This document shows positions 9,610 through 18,214 of a DNA stretch of 64,000 nt, piece by piece. Below the pieces are notes generated by a model. It was not told where the DNA came from. It made no database searches and worked only from the letters and a program-made list of their open reading frames with translations. The translations under genes were made by a program, and so were the position numbers. How positions within the stretch are numbered: position 1 is the stretch's first letter; the number at the start of each line of letters is the position of its first letter. Source of the stretch: Collimonas arenae (lineage in GTDB: Bacteria; Pseudomonadota; Gammaproteobacteria; Burkholderiales; Burkholderiaceae_D); assembly GCF_000786695.1 (NCBI RefSeq), contig NZ_CP009962.1, positions 558,001 through 622,000 on the forward strand, given 5' to 3'.

Positions 9610-9743
9610 AAAACATTCCAGGTTTTTTTCACTCAGCCGGGCGGCATGCAATCCGCTTGCAAGCCGATATGCTCTCTGCAAGGGTTGCGCGGCGGCGGAG
9701 CCCCGCATTTCTTTGGCCGCCGGCAAACGTAGCGATTGCCAGC

Positions 9744-9763
9744 CTAAGCTAAGCTAAGCTAAG
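9744..9763 (+). repeat. (CTAAG)x4 microsatellite
   Basis: Four exact tandem copies of CTAAG lie in the 354-base gap between the convergent transglycosylase and ATPase genes. The rest of the gap holds no open frame that looks like a gene, apart from the terminator hairpin at 9854-9900. Confidence 0.8.
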
Positions 9764-9853
9764 CGGCTATCAACGGGCTACGCAGGGCGGATCGTTGCAT
9801 TTTCTCGGACTTCAATTTCAACAATAGACCTTGGCGCGCCGTGGTTCGTTAAA

Positions 9854-9900
9854 AAGGGCGGAGTATTTCCCGCGATAAGCCTGCGAAAAACTCCGCCCTT
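9854..9900. terminator. Bidirectional terminator between convergent pil genes
   Basis: The arms AAGGGCGGAGT (9854-9864) and ACTCCGCCCTT (9890-9900) are perfectly complementary over 11 bp with a 25-base loop. They are flanked by A-rich sequence on the left and ATTTAA on the right. Its place between converging genes suits termination from both sides. Confidence 0.75.
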
Positions 9901-9963
9901 ATTTAACCTATCTATACGACCTGTTCAGAACGGCGGCAAATCCGCGCGCCGCTCTTGAAGCCA

Positions 9964-11058
9964 CTAGCGCTGACTGTTGATCATCTCGTGCAATTCCATA
10001 CGGTTGTACGCCGCCCGCATTGCATCTTTCGAGGTAATCATTTTCTTGGCGACCAGTTGTTGCAGGTCTTCATTCAGGCTGCGCGACATATTGTCATCTT
10101 TGCGCTTCATGAAGTCGGCAAGCATATAAAGCTTGCCGGAGTCGGCGATCATCGACGCGACTTGCTGGTTGTTGTTGAAGATCATTTCGCTGGCGAGGAC
10201 GAACGACTCGCCGTTCTCGGCCGGGATCAGGCTTTGGCAGATGACACCGATCAGCGAGTTGGCCAGCACTGCCGCACGTTGCTCGCGTTGTTCCGGCGCA
10301 AAGAACGTCAGTAATTTCGAGATGGCGCCGGCGGCGCTGTTGGTATGCATCGTCGCCAATACCAGGTGGCCAGATTCGCCGGCATGCAATACTGTGTCCG
10401 CGGTCTCGAAATCGCGAATTTCCCCGACCATCAACACGTCTGGCTTTTGACGCAGGGCGTCGCGCAGACCGGCAGAAAAACTGGGGGTGTCAGTCGGCAC
10501 TTCCTTTTGCGACACGATCGACTGCTTGCGCTCAAGCTCGTATTCGATCGGCTGTTCAATCGTAATGATATGCGAGCTGCGGTGGGTATTGATGTAGTCG
10601 AGCATCGACGCAATCGTGGTGGTTTTTCCCGAGCCGGTAGGTCCGGTCACCAGGATGATGCCCTTGCTGGCTTCGAGCATGATCCTGACGTACTGCGGCA
10701 GGCCGTTTTGCTCGAGCGGAACTGGATTCAAGGACAGGCGCCGAATCGAAATTGCAATTTTTTCGGCCGCATACATGCGATAGACGTTACAGCGCAGGCG
10801 GCATTGGGTTAATACAAACGGACGGTCGAGCGCGCCTTCCAGGACTTTGTCTTCCCAATCCTCGTCAATGGCCTTCAACACCGGCCGCATCTCCTCAAGC
10901 AAGACAGGCTCCGGGCTTATCTCCTGCCATCCGCGCGGCGTCTTGATCATCAGCGGGGCATCTTGTTCGATATGGATATCGGTAAAGATTCTTCCGCTGT
11001 TGACCAGGTCGATAATTTCATAGATCAAATCGCGGGAAAGGACAGAATCATTGCTCAT
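9964..11058 (-). CDS. PilT/PilU-type pilus retraction ATPase
   Basis: A 364-residue ATPase with Walker A GPTGSGKT at residues 139-146, Asp box TIEQPIEYE, Walker B DVLMVGEIRD and His box SGHLVLATMHTNSA. It lacks the CxxC pairs of assembly ATPases and is of PilT/PilU length. It is therefore expected to depolymerise pili rather than build them. ATG at 11058 is preferred to an in-frame TTG 12 bases upstream. Its convergent position beside a type IVb cluster that has its own assembly ATPase suggests these pili retract. R64 itself has no such gene, although bundle-forming pili have BfpF. Confidence 0.85.
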   Translation of the reverse strand: MSNDSVLSRDLIYEIIDLVNSGRIFTDIHIEQDAPLMIKTPRGWQEISPEPVLLEEMRPVLKAIDEDWEDKVLEGALDRPFVLTQCRLRCNVYRMYAAEKIAISIRRLSLNPVPLEQNGLPQYVRIMLEASKGIILVTGPTGSGKTTTIASMLDYINTHRSSHIITIEQPIEYELERKQSIVSQKEVPTDTPSFSAGLRDALRQKPDVLMVGEIRDFETADTVLHAGESGHLVLATMHTNSAAGAISKLLTFFAPEQREQRAAVLANSLIGVICQSLIPAENGESFVLASEMIFNNNQQVASMIADSGKLYMLADFMKRKDDNMSRSLNEDLQQLVAKKMITSKDAMRAAYNRMELHEMINSQR

Positions 11059-11505
11059 GATTACTCTCAAATTAAGAAAAAGGCGTCAAGAATAGCATCC
11101 TCGGATCTTGCCGTGAAGCGCCGTACAGCGGCACGCAGAGGCAGATAACCAATGTGAGACTGCTAGATATTGTTTCTGCGAATCGCAGTGTAAAGACAAA
11201 TGGCGCAAGCGTGTCTCAACAAATATTTCGGCTAATGAAAAGGCCCGAAAAGAACTGAAATTTGCATGCGAATTTACTTGAATAAAAGCAATTAATTACT
11301 GTACAGTATCGCGATTGTCTTTTTTATCAGATTGGCTGAGTTCGGCCAAGTTGAGACGTGTAACAGTATGTTTTTCATTTGAAACGAACGCTATGCCGCA
11401 CATCCAGGTAGTGAGATCAAGGATTGCCAAATGCCATTTACTGGCGTTGCTTGAAGCTAGTCATCCGCAACGGAAAATGTTCTTTTCACGATGCAGGAGC
11501 GGCGC
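11059..11505. other. Intergenic region between divergent ATPase and response-regulator genes, with a 12-bp palindrome
   Basis: About 450 bases with no convincing gene. It must hold the promoters of both divergent genes. A perfect 12-bp palindrome TACTGTACAGTA lies at 11297-11308 and could be an operator. It is too short to be a LexA box of the CTG-N10-CAG type. No HrpL box or sigma-54 site was found here. Confidence 0.5.
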
Positions 11506-12189
11506 ATGAACATTGCTTGCTGTGTGCCTGAAAGCGCAGAATTCGAGCAGCTGCAGGCTATCCTTGCGCGTGCCGGTTTCGATAGCGAACAGTTTGTCTC
11601 GGAGGTACGCTTATTGCATGCGCTACGGCGGCGCAACTTCGATTTGATTGTGCTCGATACGGGGCATGACCGGCTCGACAAGGACCGGCTGTTGTCGTGG
11701 CTGAATTGCCGGATCGACGAACGCACGCCGGTGATCCTGTTGTCATCGGCGCCGAGCGCGGAACAGGTGGCGCTGGCGCTGGATGTCGGCGCCGACGATT
11801 TTATCGGGAAGCCGTTTGCAGCGATCGAACTGGTGGCGCGGGTGAATGCGCTGCTGCGGCGCAGTAATCGTCGCAGCGTGCGTCGTACGATTGAATTGCT
11901 GGGTTTTGCCTTGGATCGCAGCGCTTGCAGTTTTCTCGACAATGGGATGCCGGTCGAGCTGACGCCGCGTGAATTCACCATGGCATGGCTGTTCTTTTCG
12001 ACGCCGAATACCTATCTGTCGCGTGAATCCATCAGCATTGCCATTTGGGGGGTCGATAGCGATATCACGGGCCGTACTATCGAGCAGCATATTTATAAGT
12101 TACGCAAGAAATTAAAATTGGGCACCGAGCGAGGAGTCATCATACGGACCGCTTATACCCAGGGGTATCGCTTGGAGATGTGTGCTTGA
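11506..12189 (+). CDS. OmpR-type response regulator, T3SS-linked, no kinase nearby
   Basis: A 227-residue protein with an N-terminal receiver domain (Asp51 in LIVLDTG as phospho-acceptor, Lys102 in IGKPF) and a C-terminal winged helix of the OmpR/PhoB class (LTPREFTMAWLFF ... GRTIEQHIYKLRKKL ... RTAYTQGYRLE). The acidic pair normally near residues 8-9 is reduced to one Glu (VPES), so phosphorylation may be weak or absent. ATG 11506 is chosen because AGGAG lies seven bases upstream. No sensor kinase is adjacent. Its place ahead of the sigma-54 activator suggests it feeds into T3SS control. Confidence 0.82.
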   Translation: MNIACCVPESAEFEQLQAILARAGFDSEQFVSEVRLLHALRRRNFDLIVLDTGHDRLDKDRLLSWLNCRIDERTPVILLSSAPSAEQVALALDVGADDFIGKPFAAIELVARVNALLRRSNRRSVRRTIELLGFALDRSACSFLDNGMPVELTPREFTMAWLFFSTPNTYLSRESISIAIWGVDSDITGRTIEQHIYKLRKKLKLGTERGVIIRTAYTQGYRLEMCA

Positions 12190-12440
12190 GCGACAACTCT
12201 CGACAATGCGTCAGCGCGGCGACCAGCCAGTTAAACCGATGGGTTTGGTTTGTTTTTACAAGCCATGGTCTTGACGACCTCAGCTTTTCGCCTTGACGGC
12301 GACTCGCTTTATTTTCCTTCGCCGAAATAAGGCAAACAAAAGAATCATCCGCCACATTCTCAAATTTGTTCTTGAAACGAATTCGCCGCGCTTTGCTGGA
12401 TTACGATGCACGTCGGGCATTTAATCGAAGGCAGGAAAAT

Positions 12441-13979
12441 ATGAAAAGCGCGTTTGTTGTCGCCGATAAGCGGATGCAGAAGGATGCGGTCAACACGACC
12501 GCCGTACTTGAACCCCGCAATTTTCATCCCCCTTCCAGCTCCCTGAAAGCAAGACGCCGTACTTTTGCCATCTGCGTCGATTCGCCTGCTTTGCTGGCGC
12601 GCATCAGGCGCGTTGCCACAACCTTGTTTGTCAGCCTGCGCGAGCTGGATGCCGGCAATGTGGCGGCGGCCATTGTGCAGGAACCCAGCTTGACGGTGCT
12701 GTTGTGTCTGGAGGATGCGCGCTTTCATGATGTGGTGGGGCATTGCCGCGAACGTGCGCTGGAAATGCAAGACTGCCTGGTGCGGCTGGTCGATGGCAGC
12801 GACTATGGCGCATGCATTGAAACCGCCGCGATCTGCCTGGCGGTCAATACGCCGAAAACCGATACCCGTCTGCGCGAATTGCTGGCCAAGTTCTGCGAAC
12901 CGACTTTTGTCGATCAGCCTTATATCCAGACGCTGCAGCCAGTGCCGGGCGAGGAAGGTGAAACGCATCATGTAGCCGATACCGATCACGAGGTTTTTTC
13001 GCTGGCGCGCAAAATCGCCGGCGCCGATGTCGATATCGTGCTGGTCGGTGAAACCGGCACCGGCAAGGACTGGCTGGCGCGCTTCATTCATGAGCACTCC
13101 GGCGTCAGCGGCCCGTTCATGGCGCTCAATTGCGCGGCTATCCCGGAAACCCTGGCAGAGGCCGAGCTGTTCGGGGTCGAGGTCGGGGCGTATACCGGGG
13201 CCACCAAATCGCGCGCCGGACGCATCGAAGCGGCCCGCGACGGCATCCTTTACCTGGACGAAATCGACAGCATGCCGCTGACCTTGCAGGCCAAGCTGTT
13301 GCGCGCATTGCAGGAGCGCGGGATCGAACGGGTCGGCTCGACGGTATTCCGGCCATGCAATTTCAGGGTCATCGCCTCCACCAAGATACCGCTGATCAAA
13401 CTGGTCGAACAAGGCAAGTTTCGCGCCGACCTGCATTACCGCTTGAGCGTGGTCGAGTTGCAGTTGCCGGTCTTGCGCAATCAGCCAAAACGCATGTTGT
13501 TGCTGTTCTGGCGCTGCGCTGCGGAAGCGGCCGCGCGCTTCAAGACCCGGCTCGGCACCGGTTCACGATCCGAGCTGGAAGCGCAAATCCTGGCGCATAA
13601 ATGGGAAGGGAATATCCGCGAGTTGCGCGCTGCCGCCCAGCGTTTCGCGCTGGGTTTTGCGCCGCTGCCGGGAGCCGCGGCGGCGACCGGCGCCAGTTCG
13701 CTGAAGGATGTGATGCTGCAATTTGAGCGCTCGCTGCTGGAATCGACCATGTTGCGTTGTGAGAACAACGTCGCGCGCGCGTCGAAGGAGTTGAATGTCG
13801 AGCCGCACGTGCTCTATTACAAGTTGAAGAACCTGGGTATCTCGTCCGGCATGGCTGTCGATGGGGTGAAAACTGGCGCCGTTGAAGGCAGCGCTGTGAC
13901 CACCGGAAAGCGCGGCGCTGCCATTCGTAATAGCAAAATCGCCACTGAAAAGCGGATCGCGATTCGGGCAGTGTCGTAG
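12441..13979 (+). CDS. HrpS-like sigma-54 enhancer-binding protein
   Basis: A 512-residue AAA+ activator that would remodel sigma-54 RNA polymerase. It has Walker A GETGTGKD (203-210), the sigma-54 contact loop as GAYTGA (249-254, Tyr in place of the usual Phe), Walker B DGILYLDE (268-275), the FRADLHYRLSV sensor region and a Fis-type helix-turn-helix near the end (NNVARASKELNVEPHVLYYKL). Residues 40-150 resemble a receiver fold without a clear phospho-acceptor, followed by a short linker. A basic tail of about 40 residues follows the HTH. ATG 12441 has AGGAAAAT just before it and is preferred over an upstream in-frame start at 12366. The likely target is the sigma-54 promoter of hrpL. Confidence 0.85.
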   Translation: MKSAFVVADKRMQKDAVNTTAVLEPRNFHPPSSSLKARRRTFAICVDSPALLARIRRVATTLFVSLRELDAGNVAAAIVQEPSLTVLLCLEDARFHDVVGHCRERALEMQDCLVRLVDGSDYGACIETAAICLAVNTPKTDTRLRELLAKFCEPTFVDQPYIQTLQPVPGEEGETHHVADTDHEVFSLARKIAGADVDIVLVGETGTGKDWLARFIHEHSGVSGPFMALNCAAIPETLAEAELFGVEVGAYTGATKSRAGRIEAARDGILYLDEIDSMPLTLQAKLLRALQERGIERVGSTVFRPCNFRVIASTKIPLIKLVEQGKFRADLHYRLSVVELQLPVLRNQPKRMLLLFWRCAAEAAARFKTRLGTGSRSELEAQILAHKWEGNIRELRAAAQRFALGFAPLPGAAAATGASSLKDVMLQFERSLLESTMLRCENNVARASKELNVEPHVLYYKLKNLGISSGMAVDGVKTGAVEGSAVTTGKRGAAIRNSKIATEKRIAIRAVS

Positions 13980-14030
13980 TAGGAAACCGGAAAATCCCTG
14001 GGGCGCAGAGCAGAAATAATCGTTGCGCAC

Positions 14031-14058
14031 GGAACCGGTTTTACTCGCTCGTTACTCA
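14031..14058 (+). promoter_or_regulatory. Candidate HrpL box before the repeat protein gene
   Basis: GGAACC, 15 bases, then TTACTCA. The second half matches ACNNA of CCACNNA but has two mismatches. It lies 50 bases upstream of the repeat-protein start. Confidence 0.6.
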
Positions 14059-14107
14059 TTGATATTCGGCGCGACTTTTTGAACAAGCCGATATTCGAGG
14101 AGTTGTC

Positions 14108-15061
14108 ATGAGTGTGAATAGGACGTCTTTGTCAAGTGTGCAAACTACGATCGCCAAGTTTGAGGGGATCGGCACTGAAGGCAAGAATCAGGTACTGGCG
14201 CACAAAGACAACGAAAGGACATCTGCACAAACTGCTGTCGCGTCCCAGCAGCGTACATACCAGCCAAACACGTCTTTGCAACACAAGTTAGGACTTCAGT
14301 TTCCAAGCGTGAAAGACAAGATTGCCAAGCTTGAGGCGGACATTGCCGCCTCCAAAGCCCCGGCAGCGCAGCAGCAACATGGCGCGGCAGTGCCGGCGAA
14401 AGACTTAGGAGTCGAGTTTCCAAGTGTGAAAGACAAGGTTGTCAAGCTTGAGGCGGACATTGCTGCCTCCAAAGCCCCGGCAGCGCAGCAGCAATATAGC
14501 GCGGCAGCGCCTGCGAAAAACTTAGGAGTCGAGTTTCCAAGCGTGAAAGACAAGGTTGTCAAGCTTGAGGCGGACATTGCCGCCTCCAAAGCCCCGGCAG
14601 CGCAGCAGCAACATGGCGCGGCAGCGCCTGCGAAAGACTTAGGAGTCGAGTTTCCAAGCGTGAAAGACAAGGTTGTCAAGCTTGAGGCGGACATTGCCGC
14701 CTCCAAGGCTCTGGCAGCACAGCAGGTGGAACAACAGATGGGCGATATAAGATCGGCGCACACCTATCACTTGCAGGGCATGAACAAGCTGTTTGGCGAG
14801 CAAAATACGCAGGCCGCAGCAGGCACGGCACAGCCGGGTTCTCATGACCAGGTTCAGTCTGGTCAAGTAAATGGCAATGCGACGAAGTACCAGACACAAA
14901 TGGATGAATTGACGGCAATGCAGCAGCAAACGGCAATAGACTCAGCCAGGGTACAGGCGCACCAGGGACAGCAGGCGCTGCAAGCCTTGATCATGGACGG
15001 CATTCTCGCGCAAATGCGACGTATTAGTGATGCGATTAAAGCGCTTGGGCAGTTAGGTTAA
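14108..15061 (+). CDS. T3SS-linked protein with four 39-residue repeats and an Hrp-pilin-like C-terminus
   Basis: A 317-residue, Cys-free, Ala/Gln/Lys-rich protein that I do not recognise as a family member. Residues 61-206 are four near-identical repeats of 39 residues (core FPSVKDKVVKLEADIAASK), predicted to be helical or coiled coil. The last 60 residues form an amphipathic helix ending ALGQLG, which resembles the end of the 71-residue protein at 21877-22092 (AMGQLG). A strong GAGGAG precedes the ATG, and an HrpL box lies upstream. It occupies the position of hrpA/hrpZ before hrpB in P. syringae. A secreted harpin, pilus or needle-length protein is therefore possible, but this is inference. 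Confidence 0.75.
   Translation: MSVNRTSLSSVQTTIAKFEGIGTEGKNQVLAHKDNERTSAQTAVASQQRTYQPNTSLQHKLGLQFPSVKDKIAKLEADIAASKAPAAQQQHGAAVPAKDLGVEFPSVKDKVVKLEADIAASKAPAAQQQYSAAAPAKNLGVEFPSVKDKVVKLEADIAASKAPAAQQQHGAAAPAKDLGVEFPSVKDKVVKLEADIAASKALAAQQVEQQMGDIRSAHTYHLQGMNKLFGEQNTQAAAGTAQPGSHDQVQSGQVNGNATKYQTQMDELTAMQQQTAIDSARVQAHQGQQALQALIMDGILAQMRRISDAIKALGQLG
14288..14725 (+). repeat. 117-bp in-frame tandem repeat, 3.7 copies
   Basis: Unit starts are at 14288, 14405, 14522 and 14639, exactly 117 bp apart; the last copy is cut short. Copies 2-4 are nearly identical at the DNA level while copy 1 has diverged more. This indicates recent expansion and likely length variation between strains. Confidence 0.92.
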
Positions 15062-15082
15062 GCTGAACTGGCTGCTGAAAAT

Positions 15083-15110
15083 GGAACCCTGCGCATGTAT
15101 GCGCTACTCA
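15083..15110 (+). promoter_or_regulatory. HrpL box upstream of sctI
   Basis: GGAACC, 15 bases, CTACTCA: one mismatch to GGAACC-N15/16-CCACNNA. It lies 53 bases before the sctI start and would drive sctI-sctJ-sctK-sctL. Confidence 0.75.
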
Positions 15111-15163
15111 TGGATATCGAGGTTTGTATTCAAGGTTTGCGTAAAACGTTATAGGAGAACCAC

Positions 15164-15577
15164 ATGCCGTTGCCAGTCACCAATCCCGTCACTTCAATCA
15201 AGCCGGCCGGCCAGAGCGGCCAGTTGCAGATCGAGCGGCCGTCGTTCGATCGTGCCGATGTCGAGCAGTTTCGCGCCGCGCTTGAGCAGCATGGCGCAGC
15301 CGCGCCGGCAGCAAGCACCGCTCCCAAAGTACAGCATGGAAATCGCGTATCGCTGGGCGATAAAATCATGGCGCATGCGACCGACCTGGCGGGAGACGTC
15401 AAGCAGAATCAAGTGCATGTGTCGAAAATGCTGGAGCAGGCCACCCGCAGCGGCGATTCGGCGTCGCTGATGAAGGCCATGCTGGCGCTCAACGATTATC
15501 AGACGCGGGTCCAGTTCGTGTCGAAAACGGTATCGAAGGCCACCTCGTCGCTCGATCAACTCACCAAGTTGCAGTGA
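15164..15577 (+). CDS. sctI: T3SS inner rod protein SctI (HrpB/YscI family)
   Basis: A 137-residue protein ending FVSKTVSKATSSLDQLTKLQ. This is the helical C-terminal signature of SctI proteins, which form the inner rod that anchors the needle in the base. The N-terminal half is Ala/Pro-rich and low in complexity. AGGAGAACCAC before the ATG gives a good ribosome site. It is followed after four bases by sctJ, as hrpB is by hrcJ in Hrp1 systems. Confidence 0.85.
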   Translation: MPLPVTNPVTSIKPAGQSGQLQIERPSFDRADVEQFRAALEQHGAAAPAASTAPKVQHGNRVSLGDKIMAHATDLAGDVKQNQVHVSKMLEQATRSGDSASLMKAMLALNDYQTRVQFVSKTVSKATSSLDQLTKLQ

Positions 15578-15581
15578 TCTG

Positions 15582-16424
15582 ATGCGCCCAATTCATTCTG
15601 TCATCGCGCAACGGATCCACCTTGGCGGCGCCCGGCTGCTGCTATCTTTGCTGATGCTGACCTTGTGTGCTTGTAGCGAGAAAGTCAATCTGCAAAGCGC
15701 ACTGAACGACGCTGACGCCAACGACATCGTGATGCTGCTGAACCGACACGGAATCGACTCCCAGAAACGCAGCGGCAAGGAGGGGGCGACGATCACGGTC
15801 AACGACAGCGATATTTCGCGTGCTACCGAAGTCATGCAGGCGGCCGGTTTGCCGAAGCGAAGTCTGGCGCAACTCGGCGAGGTATTCAAAAAGGAAGGCA
15901 TGATCTCGACCCCGCTGGAAGAGCGGGTGCGCTACATCCACGGCTTGTCGCAGGAATTGGAATACACCTTGCAGCAGTTCGATAGCGTCATCACGGCGCG
16001 GGTCCATGTGGTGCTGCCAGAGCGAGTGGCGCCGGGCGAGCCGATCCAGCCATCCTCGGCCGCGGTGTTCATCAAGCATCGGCTGCCGTTCGACGAAGAC
16101 ATGATCTTGCCGCGTGTGCGCAACCTGGTGGCCTCCAGTATTCCCGGGCTGTCGGGTGAGGAAGGGCGCTCCAAGGTGAGCGTGGTGCTGATGCCGTCCG
16201 AGGAAAGAATCACCAAGATCGAATGGGTGCAGCTTGGCCCGTTCCAGGTGGCGGCCGGATCGGCGGCAGGTTTGAGAAATCTGCTGACCGGATTGCTGGT
16301 GCTGGGAGTGGCCGGACTGCTGCTGGTGGCCGTGTTGCTGGTGTTGCGTCACAAGAAAGTTGCGACCTGGGTGGCGCAGCGCTTCCCGAAGAAAGCAGGG
16401 TTCATATTGGGTCATCAGGGGTGA
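15582..16424 (+). CDS. sctJ: T3SS inner-membrane ring lipoprotein SctJ (HrcJ/YscJ)
   Basis: A 280-residue lipoprotein with lipobox LCAC (Cys31) and the two ring-building domains of the family: LNDADANDIVMLLNRHGID ... ATEVMQAAGLP, then LEERVRYIHGLSQELEYTL and VITARVHVVLPER. A C-terminal membrane segment at about residues 230-258 (LLTGLLVLGVAGLLLVAVLLVL) is followed by a short basic tail. It forms the inner ring of the basal body together with SctD. Confidence 0.94.
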   Translation: MRPIHSVIAQRIHLGGARLLLSLLMLTLCACSEKVNLQSALNDADANDIVMLLNRHGIDSQKRSGKEGATITVNDSDISRATEVMQAAGLPKRSLAQLGEVFKKEGMISTPLEERVRYIHGLSQELEYTLQQFDSVITARVHVVLPERVAPGEPIQPSSAAVFIKHRLPFDEDMILPRVRNLVASSIPGLSGEEGRSKVSVVLMPSEERITKIEWVQLGPFQVAAGSAAGLRNLLTGLLVLGVAGLLLVAVLLVLRHKKVATWVAQRFPKKAGFILGHQG

Positions 16425-16468
16425 GATGACATGCGCTCCACATGATTATTTGAAGCAAGGGTGAAGCG

Positions 16469-17104
16469 ATGTTTGCGCAGTCAATGATTGATTGGTGGTT
16501 CATGCCGTGGTCGTATGCATTGCAACCCGGTGCTGCATGGCCGCCGATGGCGGAGCAACTGGGCAGCCGCGACCGCTATCGCTTGTGGTGCCGGGCGGCC
16601 GATGTGGTTGCCGATTTTCCGGCGCAGTGCGATTCCGGGTGGGGCGTGGCGTCGATTAGCGATGGCGCGCAACTGCTAGCGGCGGCGCGCTTGTTTGCGG
16701 GTTTGCTTGCAGCGCGCGAGCATGACAACGCGAATGCACGGGCGGCGCTGTTGTCGCTGTCGCCGGCAGAGCGTAAATGGTGCCTGTCAGTGGCTGCGAC
16801 GCAACCGCTCAGACGCTTTGCGGATGACATCGCGGTTGATGCCGGCGCGATCGGGCTGCGCGGTTTGCTCGAATTGGCGCTGTATTTGCATGATGGATTT
16901 CCTGGCATGTGGTCGCGTTTGCGTTTGACATTGCCGTCGGCGCAGGCGGCACAGGTTGATACGCTGTTGAAGACGATGTCCGAGGGGAGCGTTGCGCCCG
17001 CCGTGCAGATTGTGCGTGCGCAGCGATGCTGGCGGATGTGCCTGCTTCGGGTTGCGGTTGCGGGGCAGGCGGATTTGAGTCAGGTGGTTTCAGAGAGCCG
17101 ATGA
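16469..17104 (+). CDS. sctK: T3SS sorting-platform protein SctK (HrpD-like)
   Basis: A 211-residue soluble protein rich in Trp, Leu and Ala. Its position between sctJ and sctL corresponds to hrpD (sctK) in Hrp1 clusters. SctK proteins link the cytoplasmic ring proteins SctQ/SctL to the inner-membrane ring. Sequence conservation in this family is low, so the assignment leans on position and size. Features such as the N-terminal WWFMPWSYAL region and a helical C-terminus are compatible. Confidence 0.7.
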   Translation: MFAQSMIDWWFMPWSYALQPGAAWPPMAEQLGSRDRYRLWCRAADVVADFPAQCDSGWGVASISDGAQLLAAARLFAGLLAAREHDNANARAALLSLSPAERKWCLSVAATQPLRRFADDIAVDAGAIGLRGLLELALYLHDGFPGMWSRLRLTLPSAQAAQVDTLLKTMSEGSVAPAVQIVRAQRCWRMCLLRVAVAGQADLSQVVSESR

Positions 17105-17187
17105 TCGTGCTAGCGGGCAGGTTTGGCTTTGCAGGAAAATCTGCGTTTCCGTACACGTTTTTTTAAACAGCCAAGCGAGATATTTCC

Positions 17188-17799
17188 ATGCAATTTTGTG
17201 TCGACGTCGTTTCAGTTCCTTCTCAATTACGCGCTCACGACGGCGTATTGCGCGCGTCCGCCATTGCCGTCACCAGCGATGCGGCGGCGGCGGCGGCGGC
17301 GATCATGGAAGATGCCGTGGCAAAGGCACAGGCGCTGGCCCGGCAAGCCGATGCGGACGCGCAAGCAGCGGTGCACGAGGCAGAATGCAGCACGATCGAA
17401 CAGGCCGGGCATCTGCTGCAAACGCTACAACAAAGGCACGCCGCATTGCTGGACGGCGCGCAGCAGATCGTGGTCGATCTTGCTCAGGCGTTGTTCGAAC
17501 GACTGGTCGGCGAACTGACGCCGCGTGAACGGGTCGTGGCAGGGCTGCGGCTGCTGCTGGTGGAAGCACCGCCGAAACTGGTGTCGCCGATGCTGCGCGT
17601 GCATCCGGATGATATCGCGTTGTTGCCGGAGATCGACTGGGAACTCAAGGCCGACCCCGGTATGCCGCGCGGCTGCTGTCGGCTGGAGGCGGATAGCGGC
17701 GAGTGGTCCGTCAGCTTCGATGCGGCTGTGGCGGCGCTGAAGTCGGCGTTCATCAAGGCGGTAGCTGCGCCTTCGGCCGATGGTGAAGCCGAACGCTGA
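17188..17799 (+). CDS. sctL: T3SS ATPase stator SctL (HrpE/YscL)
   Basis: A 203-residue protein with an N-terminal beta stretch, a long Ala/Gln-rich helix (residues 30-95) and a C-terminal globular part with LTPRERVVAGLRLLLVEAP and LEADSGEWSVSFDAAVAAL. This is the HrpE/YscL/FliH arrangement. It holds and restrains the SctN ATPase at the sorting platform. It is the last gene of the sctI-J-K-L unit and is followed by a 415-base gap with a hairpin and the next HrpL box. Confidence 0.87.
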   Translation: MQFCVDVVSVPSQLRAHDGVLRASAIAVTSDAAAAAAAIMEDAVAKAQALARQADADAQAAVHEAECSTIEQAGHLLQTLQQRHAALLDGAQQIVVDLAQALFERLVGELTPRERVVAGLRLLLVEAPPKLVSPMLRVHPDDIALLPEIDWELKADPGMPRGCCRLEADSGEWSVSFDAAVAALKSAFIKAVAAPSADGEAER

Positions 17800-17825
17800 G
17801 AACCTGCCGGAACTATATGACCGGG

Positions 17826-17843
17826 CCGGCAAATGGTTGCCGG
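17826..17843 (+). terminator. Possible terminator hairpin after sctL
   Basis: CCGGCAA and TTGCCGG arms (7 bp) enclose a four-base loop, 27 bases after the sctL stop. Only a weak T-rich tail follows, so termination may be partial. The rest of 17844-18133 shows no convincing gene. Confidence 0.45.
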
Positions 17844-18133
17844 TACTTTATCGCATGTAGCTGGATTTTTTAGAAAAACAACAAACGATTTATAGCGATT
17901 CTCCCAATCCTTCCTGTCTTTCTGATTGCCTATTTCAACTTTCTAATCTCGAAAATTGCGGGCGGCGGATAGTCGTTGGCTTACCCAACTACAAAATGCC
18001 GACGCTGGATTGAATTCCGGTTCGGGACGTTGTCAAGTGGTGCCGGCAGTTGGCAGTTGGCAATTGCGATAGAGGACCTGTTTGGGCGCAGCGAGTTTGC
18101 CCGCCTATTTGTCACAGAATATTCACACCAAAC

Positions 18134-18161
18134 TGAACTGTTTGACGTCACGCGCCACTCA
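18134..18161 (+). promoter_or_regulatory. HrpL box upstream of hrpF-hrpG-sctC
   Basis: TGAACT, 15 bases, CCACTCA. The -10 half is perfect and the -35 half has one mismatch to GGAACY. It lies 53 bases before the hrpF start. Confidence 0.78.
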
Positions 18162-18214
18162 TCAATAGATCGGACCAAACCGCGTTCGAGCAACCTCAAT
18201 CGTAAGGAGATCCC

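Noticed and set aside
9744..9763. CRISPR-like repeat
   Set aside because: It is a 5-bp microsatellite without spacers; no cas genes in the window.
7470..9963. Shufflon downstream of pilV
   Set aside because: No inverted recombination sites, no alternative C-terminal cassettes and no recombinase are present; the next gene is the lytic transglycosylase.
11297..11308. LexA (SOS) box
   Set aside because: The palindrome is only 12 bp and lacks the CTG-N10-CAG spacing.
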